Source of the DNA: Trichosphaerium sp. ATCC 40318
Taxonomy: Eukaryota > Discosea > Flabellinia > Trichosidae
Assembly (NCBI GenBank): GCA_038496445.1
Contig: JALMLS010000193.1
Location: forward strand, 1-45,046
Direction: 5' to 3'
DNA: 45,046 nucleotides
Of the stretch, positions 1-10,284 are shown one piece after another (positions within the stretch are counted from its first letter, which is position 1; each line of letters starts with the position of its first letter). A program made the position numbers and the translations under genes. The notes beneath the pieces are model-generated. The model had not been told where the DNA came from. It did not search any database and saw only the letters and a list, made by a program, of their open reading frames with translations.

Positions 1-1141
1 AATTGCATGAATATAGCAATCAACAGTACATACGATGTGCTCCGATTCTATTTAATAAGTAAAGGGTTTTAATAAAAAATAGGATGTACTAAGAGTATCT
101 CGGTGGATTCTTTGGCATCGGATTGAAAAAGCTATTGGATGATTAGAAAAACATGTCTACTTACGCTCATTACGCACTTGTGGAGAATTTTTTATGAGAG
201 AGGTTGTATAAGCAAGAGCAAAACTTGCGGTACTTGAGAGTCCAAGAACACACATCAAGTAATACTTAAAGGAAGTCGATGTGCGGAAAATTCTGAGTTT
301 AAAAGGCATAAGGATAAGTTTCTTTGATTATTCTCACGCACTTTCCTATCGTCCAGCCAATGAAGAGACCAAGTGCAATATATAAATAAAGAAATACGAA
401 TGTAGGCCAGTATTTAACAAGTTGAGAAAGTGTTACAACGTCAGACACTTAATGTTTTAAGTCATAACCTTTTTTGACAATTTTGTATTGTTTTTTGGCT
501 TTTTGCCAGAAAAAAAAAGGTGGCGGACCTGTTGCGAATAGCAGTGATGGCATAATAAGTGATTTTATAAGGTTTGAAATACTCTGTACTGTATTGTCAC
601 TTAAGACGCCTATACGAGTCATCGTAATACCTTAAATAAGTGAGTTTACGCGTTTGTTTGTTCGTTGGCAAAAACCTGTTTATTTCACTTACCAGCGGCA
701 ACTAAGCAACATATTTCACCTGTTGCTGCTAAAGCCGAAAACGTGATAACCTTTAACGTAGCCATAGCCAATCTGGAAGTGTTATTAAGTTCGTTACTTT
801 TTACGACTAAAAAGCCAAGTCACGTGACTTTGGATGGACAAACCAAAAACAGATTGTCCGAGTTTACAATTACTTTCATTGCATTGAACTGCATGTAGAA
901 GTTAATCTGGATGAGAATAGAATAATAGTATTCTGTTGCAATCTGTACAACAGATTTTGACATGCAAACCAATTGGTTTGTGTCAAGAATAAACTCAACC
1001 TGTAGGCGTTGTAACTTTTCATATTTCACGTTTAATGTAATAAAAAAATAAATAGAACACGTGTATTACTCTTCAGTGACTAGGAGTTGGCTTTGATTTT
1101 TAGTCTTATAAAAATCAAAATACTCATAGACTCCTGCTTTA
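1..1141. other. Non-coding left flank with weak rRNA-like stretch
   Basis: I see no convincing gene; open frames here lack ATG starts. Positions about 90-125 (GGTGGATTCTTTGGCATCG followed by GATTGAAAAAGC) resemble the conserved start shared by eukaryotic 5.8S and bacterial or organellar 23S rRNA, and ACGCACTTGTGG near 165 resembles a 5.8S segment. Most of the rest of a 5.8S or LSU is missing. Near 1094-1121 there is a perfect 11-bp inverted repeat (TTTGATTTTTA / TAAAAATCAAA) upstream of the next gene. A CACGTG lies at 821 and another at 1058. Confidence 0.3.
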
Positions 1142-1942
1142 ATGGCGTCAAAACGAAAGGTAGCTGGCTAAAACGTACTATGTAGCATAAACTAACCGGC
1201 GACATCCTCGTAGATTAATACCTCAGAGTTGGCTGATTACTGCCTATTAACCCTCCCCGTTGAGTTGCACCTAGATATTATCGATTTAGACGGAGAAGTA
1301 TTCAATGGCTCTCTTTTATCCAACCACATGGCTATAACTACAAGATTCAATAGCACGTTTGATAAGCATGGTAAATGGAGGAAATATTTTAATTGTCCAA
1401 TGCGCATTCAATGTTTCCTAATTGAAGGAGAAGGCAACTTGTGGAATGCTGAGCATAAAAGTCTGGTTAAAATGGAATGTTTTTACATCAATAGTAAGAG
1501 ACACGGACAAGAGAAGCGTTGGTATAGGAATGGTAGGATGGAATCCACGTGTTTGTACTCGAACAACATAAAAGTTGGAGAAGAGAAAAGTTGGTACATG
1601 AATGGCATCAAAAGAAGTAGTATTTGTTATAGCAAGGCTCCGATTAGTAATTGTACAGCAATTCAGAAGCTAGAAGGTGATAAAATAGCTTGGCATGATA
1701 ATGGCCAAATGGCTTACAAGTGTTTTTATGTTGATAACAAACAGCAAGGTGAAGAAAAAAGTTGGTATAAGAATGGTCAAATAAAGCGTCAATGCTTTTA
1801 TGTAAGTACACAACAACAAGTCTTTCCACAAAAACAGGGCGAAGATATATTTTGGAGTGAAGATGGTGAATTAAGAACTGTACATTTTTATGATAAAGGT
1901 CAATTTATACGTGACAAATCGTATTTAGCGATATCGTTTTGA
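1142..1942 (+). CDS. F-box-like protein with YwqK/MORN-variant repeats
   Basis: Two-exon model. Exon 1 is 1142-1159 (MASKRK); a phase-0 intron (GTAGCT...CAGAG) runs 1160-1228; exon 2 is 1229-1942. The ORF after the splice has no in-frame ATG at its start, and the paralogue at 13.7-14.6 kb has the same short MALKHK first exon and phase-0 intron, which supports the model. Residues about 12-55 form an F-box-like segment (LPVELHLDIIDLD, then a run ending HGKW). Repeats of the YwqK/MORN-variant type follow (motifs such as WYRNGRM, WYKNGQIK, WSEDGELR). In bacteria such repeats occur in YwqK-family antitoxin-like proteins. The role here is unknown; an SCF substrate-receptor function is inference from the F-box-like start. 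Confidence 0.7.
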
Positions 1943-2390
1943 CTTAGATAGAAATCATTTCTCATAAGATTCATGTGTTCTTGTTGATCTACAATACCAG
2001 ATTGGAGGCAGAATATGTCTCACTCAGCTTCAATCCCTGGATCACATACCCAGAGACCCTTCCCATTTATTAAATTGGAGTTATCTCTTGTACATATACA
2101 ACAAATTACATATATAAATTGAAGAATTCAATCAGCAACACAAAAACTTTTTGCATCATAATGTGCCATTGTATAGAACTGCTACTTGCTGATGTTGTTT
2201 TACGATACTACTGTACTTAAACAACTATCTCTCACTTATCAAACGCCATAAAATACCTTTTATACTGTCAAAAAATGAATGAAAAGCACGTGATTACTAA
2301 CGTTGTAAACACCAACTTCCAAGTGAATGTCTATGCAAGCATTGGTTTAGAACGTTTCGACTTCATAGTTTTTGCTCATTTTAAAGGTAC
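1943..2390. other. Intergenic, no gene seen
   Basis: Sequence between the YwqK-repeat gene and the ankyrin relic. It is AT-rich, contains a CACGTGAT near 2286, and has no supported ORF. Confidence 0.4.
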
Positions 2391-2985
2391 CTGAGCAAGT
2401 TGAATCTCTAGGCAAGGCTTATTGTTAGGTATTGGTTGTATGGCTAGCTCCAAAGCTTTTATACTGTCGGGCTTATCCAAGAATGGTATTTTTCCTTTAT
2501 CGTTCGGAACCAGAATTGACTTATTCGCTTCGTTGTCAAGTTTCTAGAGTACGTTAATGATAGCCTCATCATCTAGTTTGCTCTTCTAACGTATGTAGAG
2601 GTTTATCTAGAGTCCCTTTAAAACTCATTAAAGAGTTAACAGTCGAGCACAAAAGGAAGTTAAGTACCGGCAAACAAGAACTAAGTCATTGTTAATTTGA
2701 TCAAAAAGCAATTCAATTGATTTCGAGTGTCCATGGCGACGCGCAGTGAAGTGGTGTTTGACCGTCTTCCATAGTAACACTTGTTTCGAATTTGTTTTTA
2801 AGAAGAATTTCCAAGTGATTGTGTTTGCCCTTGATGCAAGCCAAATGCATCATTGTACAGCCTATGGCAATTTCCTTGTATTCGAGTATGTACTTGGTAT
2901 AGTGGTTTTAAGTTGTTTAGTAGCTATAAGAGCTTCTATGGCTGTGGTAGAGTTGCACATTATGCTCATGTGAAGTACCTTACAT
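2390..2985 (-). pseudogene. Ankyrin-repeat gene relic
   Basis: Read on the minus strand, this stretch contains disconnected ankyrin-repeat pieces. One fragment contains MHLACIKGKHNHLEILLKN and, shortly after, GQTPLHCA, both diagnostic of ankyrin helices, then meets a stop. Further 3', other frames give pieces such as DEAIINVL, LVPNDKGKIPFLDKPDSI and KALELAI, broken by stops and frameshifts. No start codon or continuous frame survives. It is best read as a decayed ankyrin-repeat gene. Similar relics lie near 37.4-38.0 kb and 39.7-39.9 kb, so the family was once denser here. Confidence 0.6.
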
Positions 2986-3530
2986 GACCAGACAACACCA
3001 ATACCCCTTTGTAGCTACTGCTTTAATTGTATAGAGCTGCTTAATATCCGAGTACTTAGAGATACATTTTCTATGTAACAAAAACAAAAGTATCCTCCCT
3101 AGGTGAGGACACGGTATTTTTATTTGTTTTCATTCAGATGCACTTCCTAGGTAAGGCCGCTGGTTTTTGAGAATTTTTTTTTTTTTTTGGGTACCAAGTA
3201 AGTTCTATGTTCACCGATACTTTAAGATCACGGAAGCCGCTAATAGATTTGTTACTTTTTTTTTTTTTTTTTGATTTTTTATTGGTTTTATAGACCGACC
3301 ATTATGTGTCTACTTTCGTCAGCCACTACGAAAGGTTTAAGAGGGTTTTATGTGAGTCGCTTCGGTTAGTCAAACCGAAACTAGCTGTGGAGAACTACTT
3401 CCATCTGATATCGAGAATATTTTCGTTTCTTTTTATACCATTAAAAACTACACAAAAATAAATTGTGGTATTAATAGAAGCTTCTAGAAGGTTAGTTCAC
3501 TGAAAATTCTATTTTAAATACTCAAATATG
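2986..3530. other. Intergenic with poly-T tracts
   Basis: There is no supported gene. Long T runs lie near 3174-3188 and 3258-3272. Confidence 0.4.
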
Positions 3531-3674
3531 GATAATGCACATTTCAAAACGCTCCCAAAGGCCTGTGATAGCTATTTACACACGTGGAAACCACATTGAA
3601 CAAGTTTTGTATCTAAAAGCGTGCAACGAAACGAGAACTTCTTTTTTTAGATACTGTTTCGTAATTACTCAAAT

Positions 3675-3950
3675 ATGGATAACGCTCGTTTGGAAAACCA
3701 CAAACCTTGTACTAGCTATTTTCATGTATTTGGAACTTATTCATGCACACAGTCTATCCTAGGCAGAAAATTGTGCAATTTGATGGCTGATTTTGACTGG
3801 ATTTGTGGGTTTTGGTGTTCTGTTGACTATTCCGATTCGGTTTTCAAATGCAACTTGTTGAATCTATCCATTAGGAACATTGCTAGGTGCTACAAACCAA
3901 AGCTCCTCAACATCCTGACTCACCAAACGCCCATGAATATTCATGAATGA
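3675..3950 (+). CDS. Small Cys-containing hypothetical ORF with duplicated 5' end
   Basis: ATG-initiated 91-codon ORF with several cysteines and no family I recognise. Its first about 65 nt are a diverged copy of 3531-3600: both begin CTCAAATATGGATAA and encode MDNA followed by a K-x-C-x-SY-x-H pattern. The upstream copy stops after about 24 codons. A tandem duplication that preserves a similar reading frame slightly favours coding, but the ORF has no domain and no visible signal peptide. The stop is followed by a run of ATGAATATTC-type imperfect palindromes. It could equally be chance. Confidence 0.25.
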   Translation: MDNARLENHKPCTSYFHVFGTYSCTQSILGRKLCNLMADFDWICGFWCSVDYSDSVFKCNLLNLSIRNIARCYKPKLLNILTHQTPMNIHE

Positions 3951-4060
3951 ATATTAATGAATATGGCTTACGGGACAATGAATATGAATATTGCTTGTAT
4001 TCATAACGGAAGGGCGTTAATCTATCCTTTCTGCTGTGATGTTTTTAGGCAAATTTTCAG
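3951..4060. repeat. ATGAATATT-rich imperfect palindromic repeat
   Basis: Positions about 3930-3995 hold several overlapping copies of ATGAATATT/AATATTCAT, a self-complementary simple repeat just after the small ORF. The rest of the stretch up to the F-box/LRR gene shows no supported gene. Confidence 0.5.
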
Positions 4061-4324
4061 TGTTAACAGCTCATCTCAACACACTGTTTGGTAATAATTG
4101 ATTTACATTATACTGTCAGCGAAGAACTCGCTGTCAAGCTACTTGACAAGTACAAATTCCCTTTACCAATATCACGTGACAAAGCTAGTTTTACACATTT
4201 CTTATCAACTAACGTTCTGACCGTGATAACTCTTTGTAGGAGGCTGGGAGCAAATATACAAGTCAGGAGTTTGGTTAAGCTACAGTGAGTTTTTAACAAG
4301 TTTGACCATTACACTCATCAAATA

Positions 4325-5245
4325 ATGTCGATCAAGCAAGAAGAAGCTATGAATCGAGTTACACGTCTTCAAAGTATGCCACCAGAGACGATTACTCATA
4401 TTTTGAGTTTTTTAAACAGGAAACAGCGTATTAGAGCTTGTAGAGTATCTAGTGTATTCAAAGACATCATACGTAACAATCTTGGCTTTAATATCATCAA
4501 ATTACATGATTCAACAGATTGTCGTGTTCTCTTTGAAAGTCCTTTGCTCAAAAACACTAAAATTGTTTGTGAGTATCTAGAACTAGAAGGGAACGACTTG
4601 AATTATCTTTGTGGTGTTCGAACCATTTATTTAAATGGTGCCATATTGACAGATGCAGATATTGTTGGACTAGTAAACAAAGGACAACATTTTAGTCACT
4701 GCTCCATTCATACAATATACTTGAGTGAAACGTCCATCACAGATGTATCTTTAAAGGCACTCAAAGGTGTACATACAATCGATATTAGACATTGCAAGAA
4801 TATTACTGTTGAAGGAATAAAGGCACTAAAAGAAGTTCATAAACTTATCCTCTCTAATCCTCAAGACTCATGGTTGAAGTATCTATGTAATGTCCATACG
4901 CTCTTTATTGATAAAGCTAAAATGATGACTGATGAAGGATTCTCATCGTTGATAAATGTGAATACCCTTTCCTTGATTAGGTGTCCGAATATAACAGACT
5001 CATGTTTGAAGAACTTGGTCAACCTGAAGCAGCTTGGTGTTTGTGGGTGTAATGGGATTACAGACTTAGGATTAAAGTACTTGGTCAACCTTGAAATTCT
5101 TTACCTTATGTCTAATGATATGATCACCAATGAATGTTTTGAGCACTTGAAATCACTTAAACGCCTTGTTATTCTAAGTGGTTGTAAACAGATTACAAAA
5201 GAAAAAATTGAAATGTTAGGTATAACTTTTGTTTCATTTTCTTAA
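4325..5245 (+). CDS. F-box/leucine-rich-repeat protein
   Basis: Single-exon, 306 aa. Residues about 14-60 are a clear F-box (MPPETITHILSFLNRKQRIR, then ACRVSSVFKD). The C-terminal two thirds are cysteine-containing LRRs of about 22-25 aa with the frame GVHTIxIxxCxxIT-x-EGIKAL, as in AMN1/FBXL-type and GALA-type F-box proteins. Such proteins join SKP1-cullin ubiquitin ligases through the F-box and bind substrate by the LRRs. The LRR units resemble those of the gene at 17.1-17.9 kb, so the two are paralogues. The start is the first ATG; a second in-frame ATG nine codons on is also possible. The function in this organism is inferred from domains only. Confidence 0.85.
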   Translation: MSIKQEEAMNRVTRLQSMPPETITHILSFLNRKQRIRACRVSSVFKDIIRNNLGFNIIKLHDSTDCRVLFESPLLKNTKIVCEYLELEGNDLNYLCGVRTIYLNGAILTDADIVGLVNKGQHFSHCSIHTIYLSETSITDVSLKALKGVHTIDIRHCKNITVEGIKALKEVHKLILSNPQDSWLKYLCNVHTLFIDKAKMMTDEGFSSLINVNTLSLIRCPNITDSCLKNLVNLKQLGVCGCNGITDLGLKYLVNLEILYLMSNDMITNECFEHLKSLKRLVILSGCKQITKEKIEMLGITFVSFS

Positions 5246-5263
5246 GGGCACTTTGCCCTTAAG
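5241..5263 (+). terminator. Perfect hairpin spanning the stop codon
   Basis: Ten-base perfect arms CTTAAGGGCA and TGCCCTTAAG around a three-base loop. The TAA stop of the F-box/LRR gene sits in the left arm. It is a strong potential RNA stem-loop at the start of the 3' UTR; its role is unknown. Confidence 0.5.
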
Positions 5264-5818
5264 TGTAACTTATTAACCTTACTGCTACATGCCTTGTACT
5301 TGTATGTTAATAAACTTACCTTGAATACTAGTACCCTGCTTGACGTATAATTATCAGGGATGATGTTTGATTACAAAACAAAACTAATTGACATAATTGA
5401 AACAAACTTTCCCTCAAATACAAAAGATTTAATGAATCGTCACTTAGCATCACTCATGATCTGTGTTCACCAATAACTGACAGTAACAAATAGACTTTAG
5501 TTGCTACAAAATCGGACTTGGAAGCCAATAAACAACACAAAGAGATACACAAATAACATTCTTATACTATGCAGAAGAGATAATCATCATTGAATATCTT
5601 TTTGTGGCCTAGTCAATACGTGTGTATCTGAAGCTTGTCTACATGGATCTTTCATGCATGGTACATCATCTACTGTAACACTAATTGAGCGTGGTGATTG
5701 TGATGTAAACAGTATACACATGGTACATGGCAGGTCACATTGTAAACAGTAGCAAAAAATAGGCCATTTCAGTTTTGGTGCAAGATCAGTGTTGGAAGGC
5801 TTGGAGAAGTATTTATTA
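5264..5818. other. Convergent intergenic region
   Basis: Lies between the 3' ends of the F-box/LRR gene (plus) and the carboxylesterase gene (minus). No gene was found. It presumably holds both 3' UTRs. Confidence 0.5.
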
Positions 5819-8259
5819 CTATAACTTGGTTAATATGTCTTGCCAGTTATTACAGTATGACCAAGTATTGTCATCGAGAGTTTTCATTTCAAGAGGTACA
5901 TTGAACTCAAGAACATCAGAATCAGAAAAAAAGCTCTTCCATGGGGCTCCTGGAACTCCTAAAACGGCCATAGACTTCCAATATCTGCAATAGTTATTAA
6001 AAGATGTGATTGAAGTTAAAAATCATACGCTGCCATTGAGTGTGAAACGTAGACGTCATCTTGAGAAAAAGTTCCATTGAAGAACAGACTTTGGTGCTGG
6101 AATATGTATGCTACTGTTGTTTTGTTTGTAAGTATACTAGAAGTTTAAAGAGATCATGTACTTACACTCTGAAGCATGTGTAGCATTAAGGAAGGAGTTT
6201 GGTCCTTCAGGGAACTTTGTAAAATGATATCTAAAGTAAGAATCTGGCTGAAATTTTGCTATAAACGGAGAAGCTAAGTGTACACCGCACGCAATACCAG
6301 AATCTCCAAAAATCTTAGAAGCGCCCTCCCAATATCCTCTCGCCTTAGAATACGGCACATACCTGTAAAAAAAACATCACGTGAACAAACTTATAAATAC
6401 AAACATCACAAACCATGACTTAACAAGCTCAATAAAGTCAGAAGAATATCCAGCGAAAGATTCAGCGACTATCTTGTTATACATTGCTTCATCAATACCT
6501 AAATACGTTAGAGGTGTTATGTATAATAACAGCAGCAAAGTCGGTCATACCTTCTGCTGGTGTCTTTCCGCTGTTTTGAAACATAAATATGTTTCCTTCA
6601 TATTCTTGAGTGCCGATTATCATAGGGTACTTCCTATACAATCCATCTTGGAGCAAAGACAATGGTTGAGCGGTGATAGTTGTTCCACCAACAGTGGGGT
6701 AGTATGATAACTATTAGCAGTCAGTAAACCATACACTAGTAAACGTGCTCATACGCCAGATTTCTGTGTTTCAGTCATTAGTGTCTTTGCTGGTACTTTT
6801 TTCAGGCATCTGAGAAATCATCAATTATTTAACAATGTAAACATTGACTGTACTCAGTATTAGAGCAATCAAAAAGTTGTAATACACTCTCTGTAATCTT
6901 CATACTAGTTTCTTTTGAGGGAAGTCTCCATGGCCCAGGACTCTCAGCGATTAATGCCCTCAAACAATTATTAGTACAAAAAGAACGATTGATAAAGTAC
7001 ACGTGGTAGAACAGTCAGAACAAAAGTAACATTGTAATGATAAAATGATAGATGGTCAGTGTAGAATGTGTCAACAACAATCGCTCCTTTGCTACTGCAT
7101 CACCTAGTAATGAAGCACCCACTCAACAACCTACAATAGCTCCAGGTGGAGGTATAATAGATGTATTTATCATGGGAAAGTCAGGAACAGTAGGGGACTC
7201 AGTAGGATTTAACGATTGGATGATTTCAAATACGAGTGATATTGTTGTGTAATAAATGAAGTATTGCAACTCTTGTGAAGAGTTTAAATTCAAAAAAGGG
7301 TGCTCACCGTATAGGTACTGTTTGAATTGTAGGTGGTAGAATACTCTGTAGCAACGTGCTCATACCACCTGCTGATTCACCAAATACTGTCAAGGTACTC
7401 GGATTACCACCAAACGCGTGTATATTTTCGTAGACCCATTTAATAGCTAACGCTTGATCTTGTAATCCAACGTTTTCGTGTTGTTTGTTATCTTCATTGT
7501 AATAAAATCCGAAAACATCGAGTCGATATCTACAAAAAGAAATTGACTTTTCGGTCACGTGATATCTTTTTTTTCAAAGTTTTTTTTCAACGTACGATAT
7601 GGTGACTACAATGGAATCTGTTTGAGCAGCAAGTTGTCCGCCAGGGTACAAAGACGTGCCTCCATACAGAAAAGAACCACCATAAACTATTAAGGTCAAT
7701 ACAATCAAGACAAGTCATTTCACTTCACGCACTGAATAGTAAAACTGGCGTTTCTGAGTGCATTGGCATAGGAGTGAATACATTAAGGTATAGACAATCT
7801 TCTGAAGTTTGATCCAAAGTATACATACTACCACCTTGAACACAAGCCTCCTTGAAACTATACAACAAAAAACTTAAGAAAAGTTTTTCGATTTTGTTCT
7901 CAACATACTCTTTGGCGTCAATGATTTTATTCCAATCGTCTACAGGTTGTGGAGCCTGAAAACGCTTATCTCCAATAGGAGGCGTTGCGTATGGTATACC
8001 TAGTTAAACAATCGTAAGAAAAAGACGTAAATGTTACGAGAATGAGGCTCTCACCGTGGAAGTAAGTAAACGGTAGCGCCTCAGTTGTATCTAAACCGAT
8101 TTAGTATCTTACCAACAATATGGCGTAGAAAGTACTGTAATATCCTTGAACAGGTCCGTTCTTTGTTTGAACAACAGGCGGAGATGATCCAAAATAATTC
8201 AGGCACGTGATTGTTACTAAAAAGTTCAAAAAGAGGATAGCCAACAAGCTTTTTAACAT
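5819..8259 (-). CDS. Secreted type-B carboxylesterase (alpha/beta hydrolase)
   Basis: Multi-exon esterase of the cholinesterase/carboxylesterase family. Exons 1-6 are 8259-8136, 8090-8055, 7999-7909, 7857-7733, 7686-7596 and 7529-7308. Exon 7 begins at 6958 after a 349-nt intron, with further short exons to a TAG at 5819. Phases agree at every junction I checked. It starts with a hydrophobic signal peptide (MLKSLLAILFLNFLVTITC). Landmarks in order: HGIPYATPPIGDKRF; EDCLYLNVF; oxyanion region YGGSFLYGG; VVTISYRLDVFGF; nucleophile elbow GESAGG; acid region GTQEYEGNIF; and a His region THASE (HG is usual). An extracellular ester hydrolase is expected. The 7307-6959 intron is unusually long and carries an opposite-strand ORF. 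The downstream exon joins are less certain. Confidence 0.88.
6959..7307 (-). other. Long intron of the esterase gene with antisense ORF
   Basis: This intron is about 349 nt, whereas the others in the gene are 45-70 nt. It runs from GTGAGC to a TTTGAG acceptor. On the opposite strand, 7052-7252 holds an ATG-to-TAA ORF of 66 codons rich in Ser/Thr/Pro, then Gly. I do not recognise the product. It may be an inserted fragment or chance. Confidence 0.5.
7052..7252 (+). CDS. Antisense ORF nested in the esterase intron
   Basis: ATG-to-TAA ORF of 66 codons opposite to and inside the longest esterase intron (6959-7307). The product has an Asn/Ser/Thr/Pro-rich start (EAPTQQPTIAPGGG) and a Gly-containing end. 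No family is recognised and no clear promoter is seen. It may be an exon of an inserted gene or chance. Confidence 0.2.
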   Translation: MVSVECVNNNRSFATASPSNEAPTQQPTIAPGGGIIDVFIMGKSGTVGDSVGFNDWMISNTSDIVV

Positions 8260-9054
8260 GAGTAGTGTATGGCTGTTGCAATATACAAAAAAAGAGTATT
8301 TTCAGTAAAGGCCATTGTCAACGTAGTTCTGTGGTATTAAAGACATACACAAGATACGAACATTCATTAGGCCTCAAGTTCCACCAGACTCATGCGCCAG
8401 GTTGTAGGGTCACCTTGATACATTAGATTGGACATCATAGTCAATAAAAAGAAGGTGCATATTGGACTAGTCTTGAGGCTCTATCATACATACAAGGGGA
8501 TTTATTACACGTAAAAAGAATGCGTAGCAAATGATAATTGAATAAAAAAACAAGAAAGCATGATCACAGTTGTAATTGTTTTGTAAAAGCTTGAAATATT
8601 CCACATTTCATATGAATACAATTACAGAGACGTCAATTTGTTAGAAGTAACTGAGAGTCTTAAGGATATATTGCGGTTGTGATGGTCCAGCTGTTTCTGA
8701 AGCTGCAATTTTGACAATTATAAAAGGCGTACATTTCGTCACATGATCTCCGCACATGACTGAGGTGCGGAGTTATCATTATTTTTTGCACTACAAAGCT
8801 ACTTACGCTTCAAATGGAGCAAGAAGGACGAGTGTGAGATGGAAAAGAGTTCGTGGATAACCGTGATTGTAGTATTTTACTACAAACTAATCAACATAAT
8901 AAACTACAAAAGAAGGCCAAGACAGGATTGACACAATGAATATAATGCCATAATGTTTGTTCATGATGATCTGCTTCCGTGATATCAAGTGCCTTTTATC
9001 ACTTAAGCCAAAAACTATTGGTACACTAAACATCACAACGTCTCTTGAGATCAC
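8260..9054. promoter_or_regulatory. Divergent intergenic region
   Basis: Separates the starts of the carboxylesterase (minus) and a secreted protein (plus), so it should hold both promoters. An eight-base inverted repeat CTCCGCAC / GTGCGGAG is at 8748-8772. No gene is apparent within it. Confidence 0.4.
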
Positions 9055-10219
9055 ATGCATTTTACATCCATACTGGCGTTATTGGCCTTAATTATATCTA
9101 TTTCTTGTCGCCAAATCTCTCCTGGGTATATTTATGGTGTGGCTTCATCACTAACTGATCCTGAAAATGTTGAAGTATTTTATACAGACTTAGAGTTTAA
9201 TAATGGTAAAATACCTTTACCCTTGTTTCGTACTTAACTATTTGCAGAACCTACTTCTCTGGGCGTCACTGCTACGTTTACGCTTCAATCAGAACAATTT
9301 CCAGCCATAAGTGAGCCACAGATGTAAAACCAAGTATGCTGTTTTACAGGCTGATGATGCTTTTTTAGTACCTTCATTTGATGGCTCGATGATTCTTTTG
9401 ACAATGATAGAAACTAGTGGAAGATTTAAAGTAATAGTTAAATCAATTGACAACACATTAATATGTACTGGCGACTTCCCAGAGTTTGCTATTGCCGGTC
9501 AATTTATTGATGATACAACATTCATTGTTTTACTTCCTCCGTCATCCACAGTGGCAACATACAAACTTGACATAACAAATACGAATAATTGTGTATCTCC
9601 AATATACTCGTGCGTAATATCACCAGTAAGACCTTCTGGTTTTATTGGAAGTACGTTGATAACCATCAATTTTTTCTTCTTTTTTTCTTGCTTAATATGA
9701 CTTACTGTTTCTGTTACAGTGGTAGTTGATAGCGAAACAACAATGTTGTCTGTTGCTCAAAGATTTGGGAGTTCTGAAATTCATTCTGTTGATACATCAG
9801 CTTTTTTTGTTCCAGGAGCATGTGTTATTGATTCGATTGATACTTTGGGTTCTCCAATTGTGGGTACTATCTTGCTGTTAAGGCTTGATGATACTACAAA
9901 TGTTGGTATCAACAGTTTTGCTGAAACCCCACGAATGTCAATAGCAATTGATAAAACAACAGGCACTTATGTTCTCTTCAATCATTTATTGTTTATTATA
10001 TTTGGCTTACAAGAATTGTAGGCACTCAAACACCATATAGAACAGTTCAATCATCAAGCATCACTCTGCCAACATTCTACCCAGGTTTCATAGCTCCGTG
10101 TGTATCAAGGTGAATTGAAAGAAAGAAAAGAATACTCACTTACCAGTGTTTTTAGTAAACGGTCAGCAAAGGCAGTGGCGTCATTAAATGAGGAACGAAT
10201 AGCACTGCTACATCGTTAA
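9055..10219 (+). CDS. Secreted protein of unknown function, multi-exon
   Basis: Proposed exons are 9055-9205, 9248-9310, 9369-9650, 9720 to about 9970, then two more ending at a TAA at 10217-10219. Frames agree for the first four. The last two joins are uncertain because I could not find a donor that keeps the phase. The N-terminus is a signal peptide (MHFTSILALLALIISISC). The mature part is beta-rich with repeated segments ending in hydrophobic-Asp pairs (for example VKSIDNTLICTGDF, TTFIVLLPPSSTVATYKLD), suggestive of a beta-propeller or other beta repeat, but no family is recognised. A 10-bp hairpin (10249-10284) follows the stop. Coding-like fragments continue to about 10780, so the gene may be longer. 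Confidence 0.5.
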
Positions 10220-10248
10220 ACACTGTTACAGTAATTAATAAACTTTAT

Positions 10249-10284
10249 TCCTTCAGTTCAATTTCATTGTTCTAAACTGAAGGA
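10249..10284 (+). terminator. 3' hairpin after the secreted-protein gene
   Basis: Ten-base arms TCCTTCAGTT / AACTGAAGGA enclose about 16 nt, starting about 30 nt after the proposed stop. It resembles the stem-loop placement after the F-box/LRR gene. A diverged copy of the segment TTTCATTGT..GGATACTGTA recurs about 118 bp downstream. Confidence 0.35.

Noticed and set aside
665-898. 77-codon ORF near the left edge
   Set aside because: It starts at TTG, has no domain, and its product shows no family resemblance.
8081-8281. Alternative-frame minus ORF over the esterase start
   Set aside because: The signal-peptide frame from ATG 8259 with the 45-nt intron gives the esterase family N-terminus; the other frame gives nothing recognisable.
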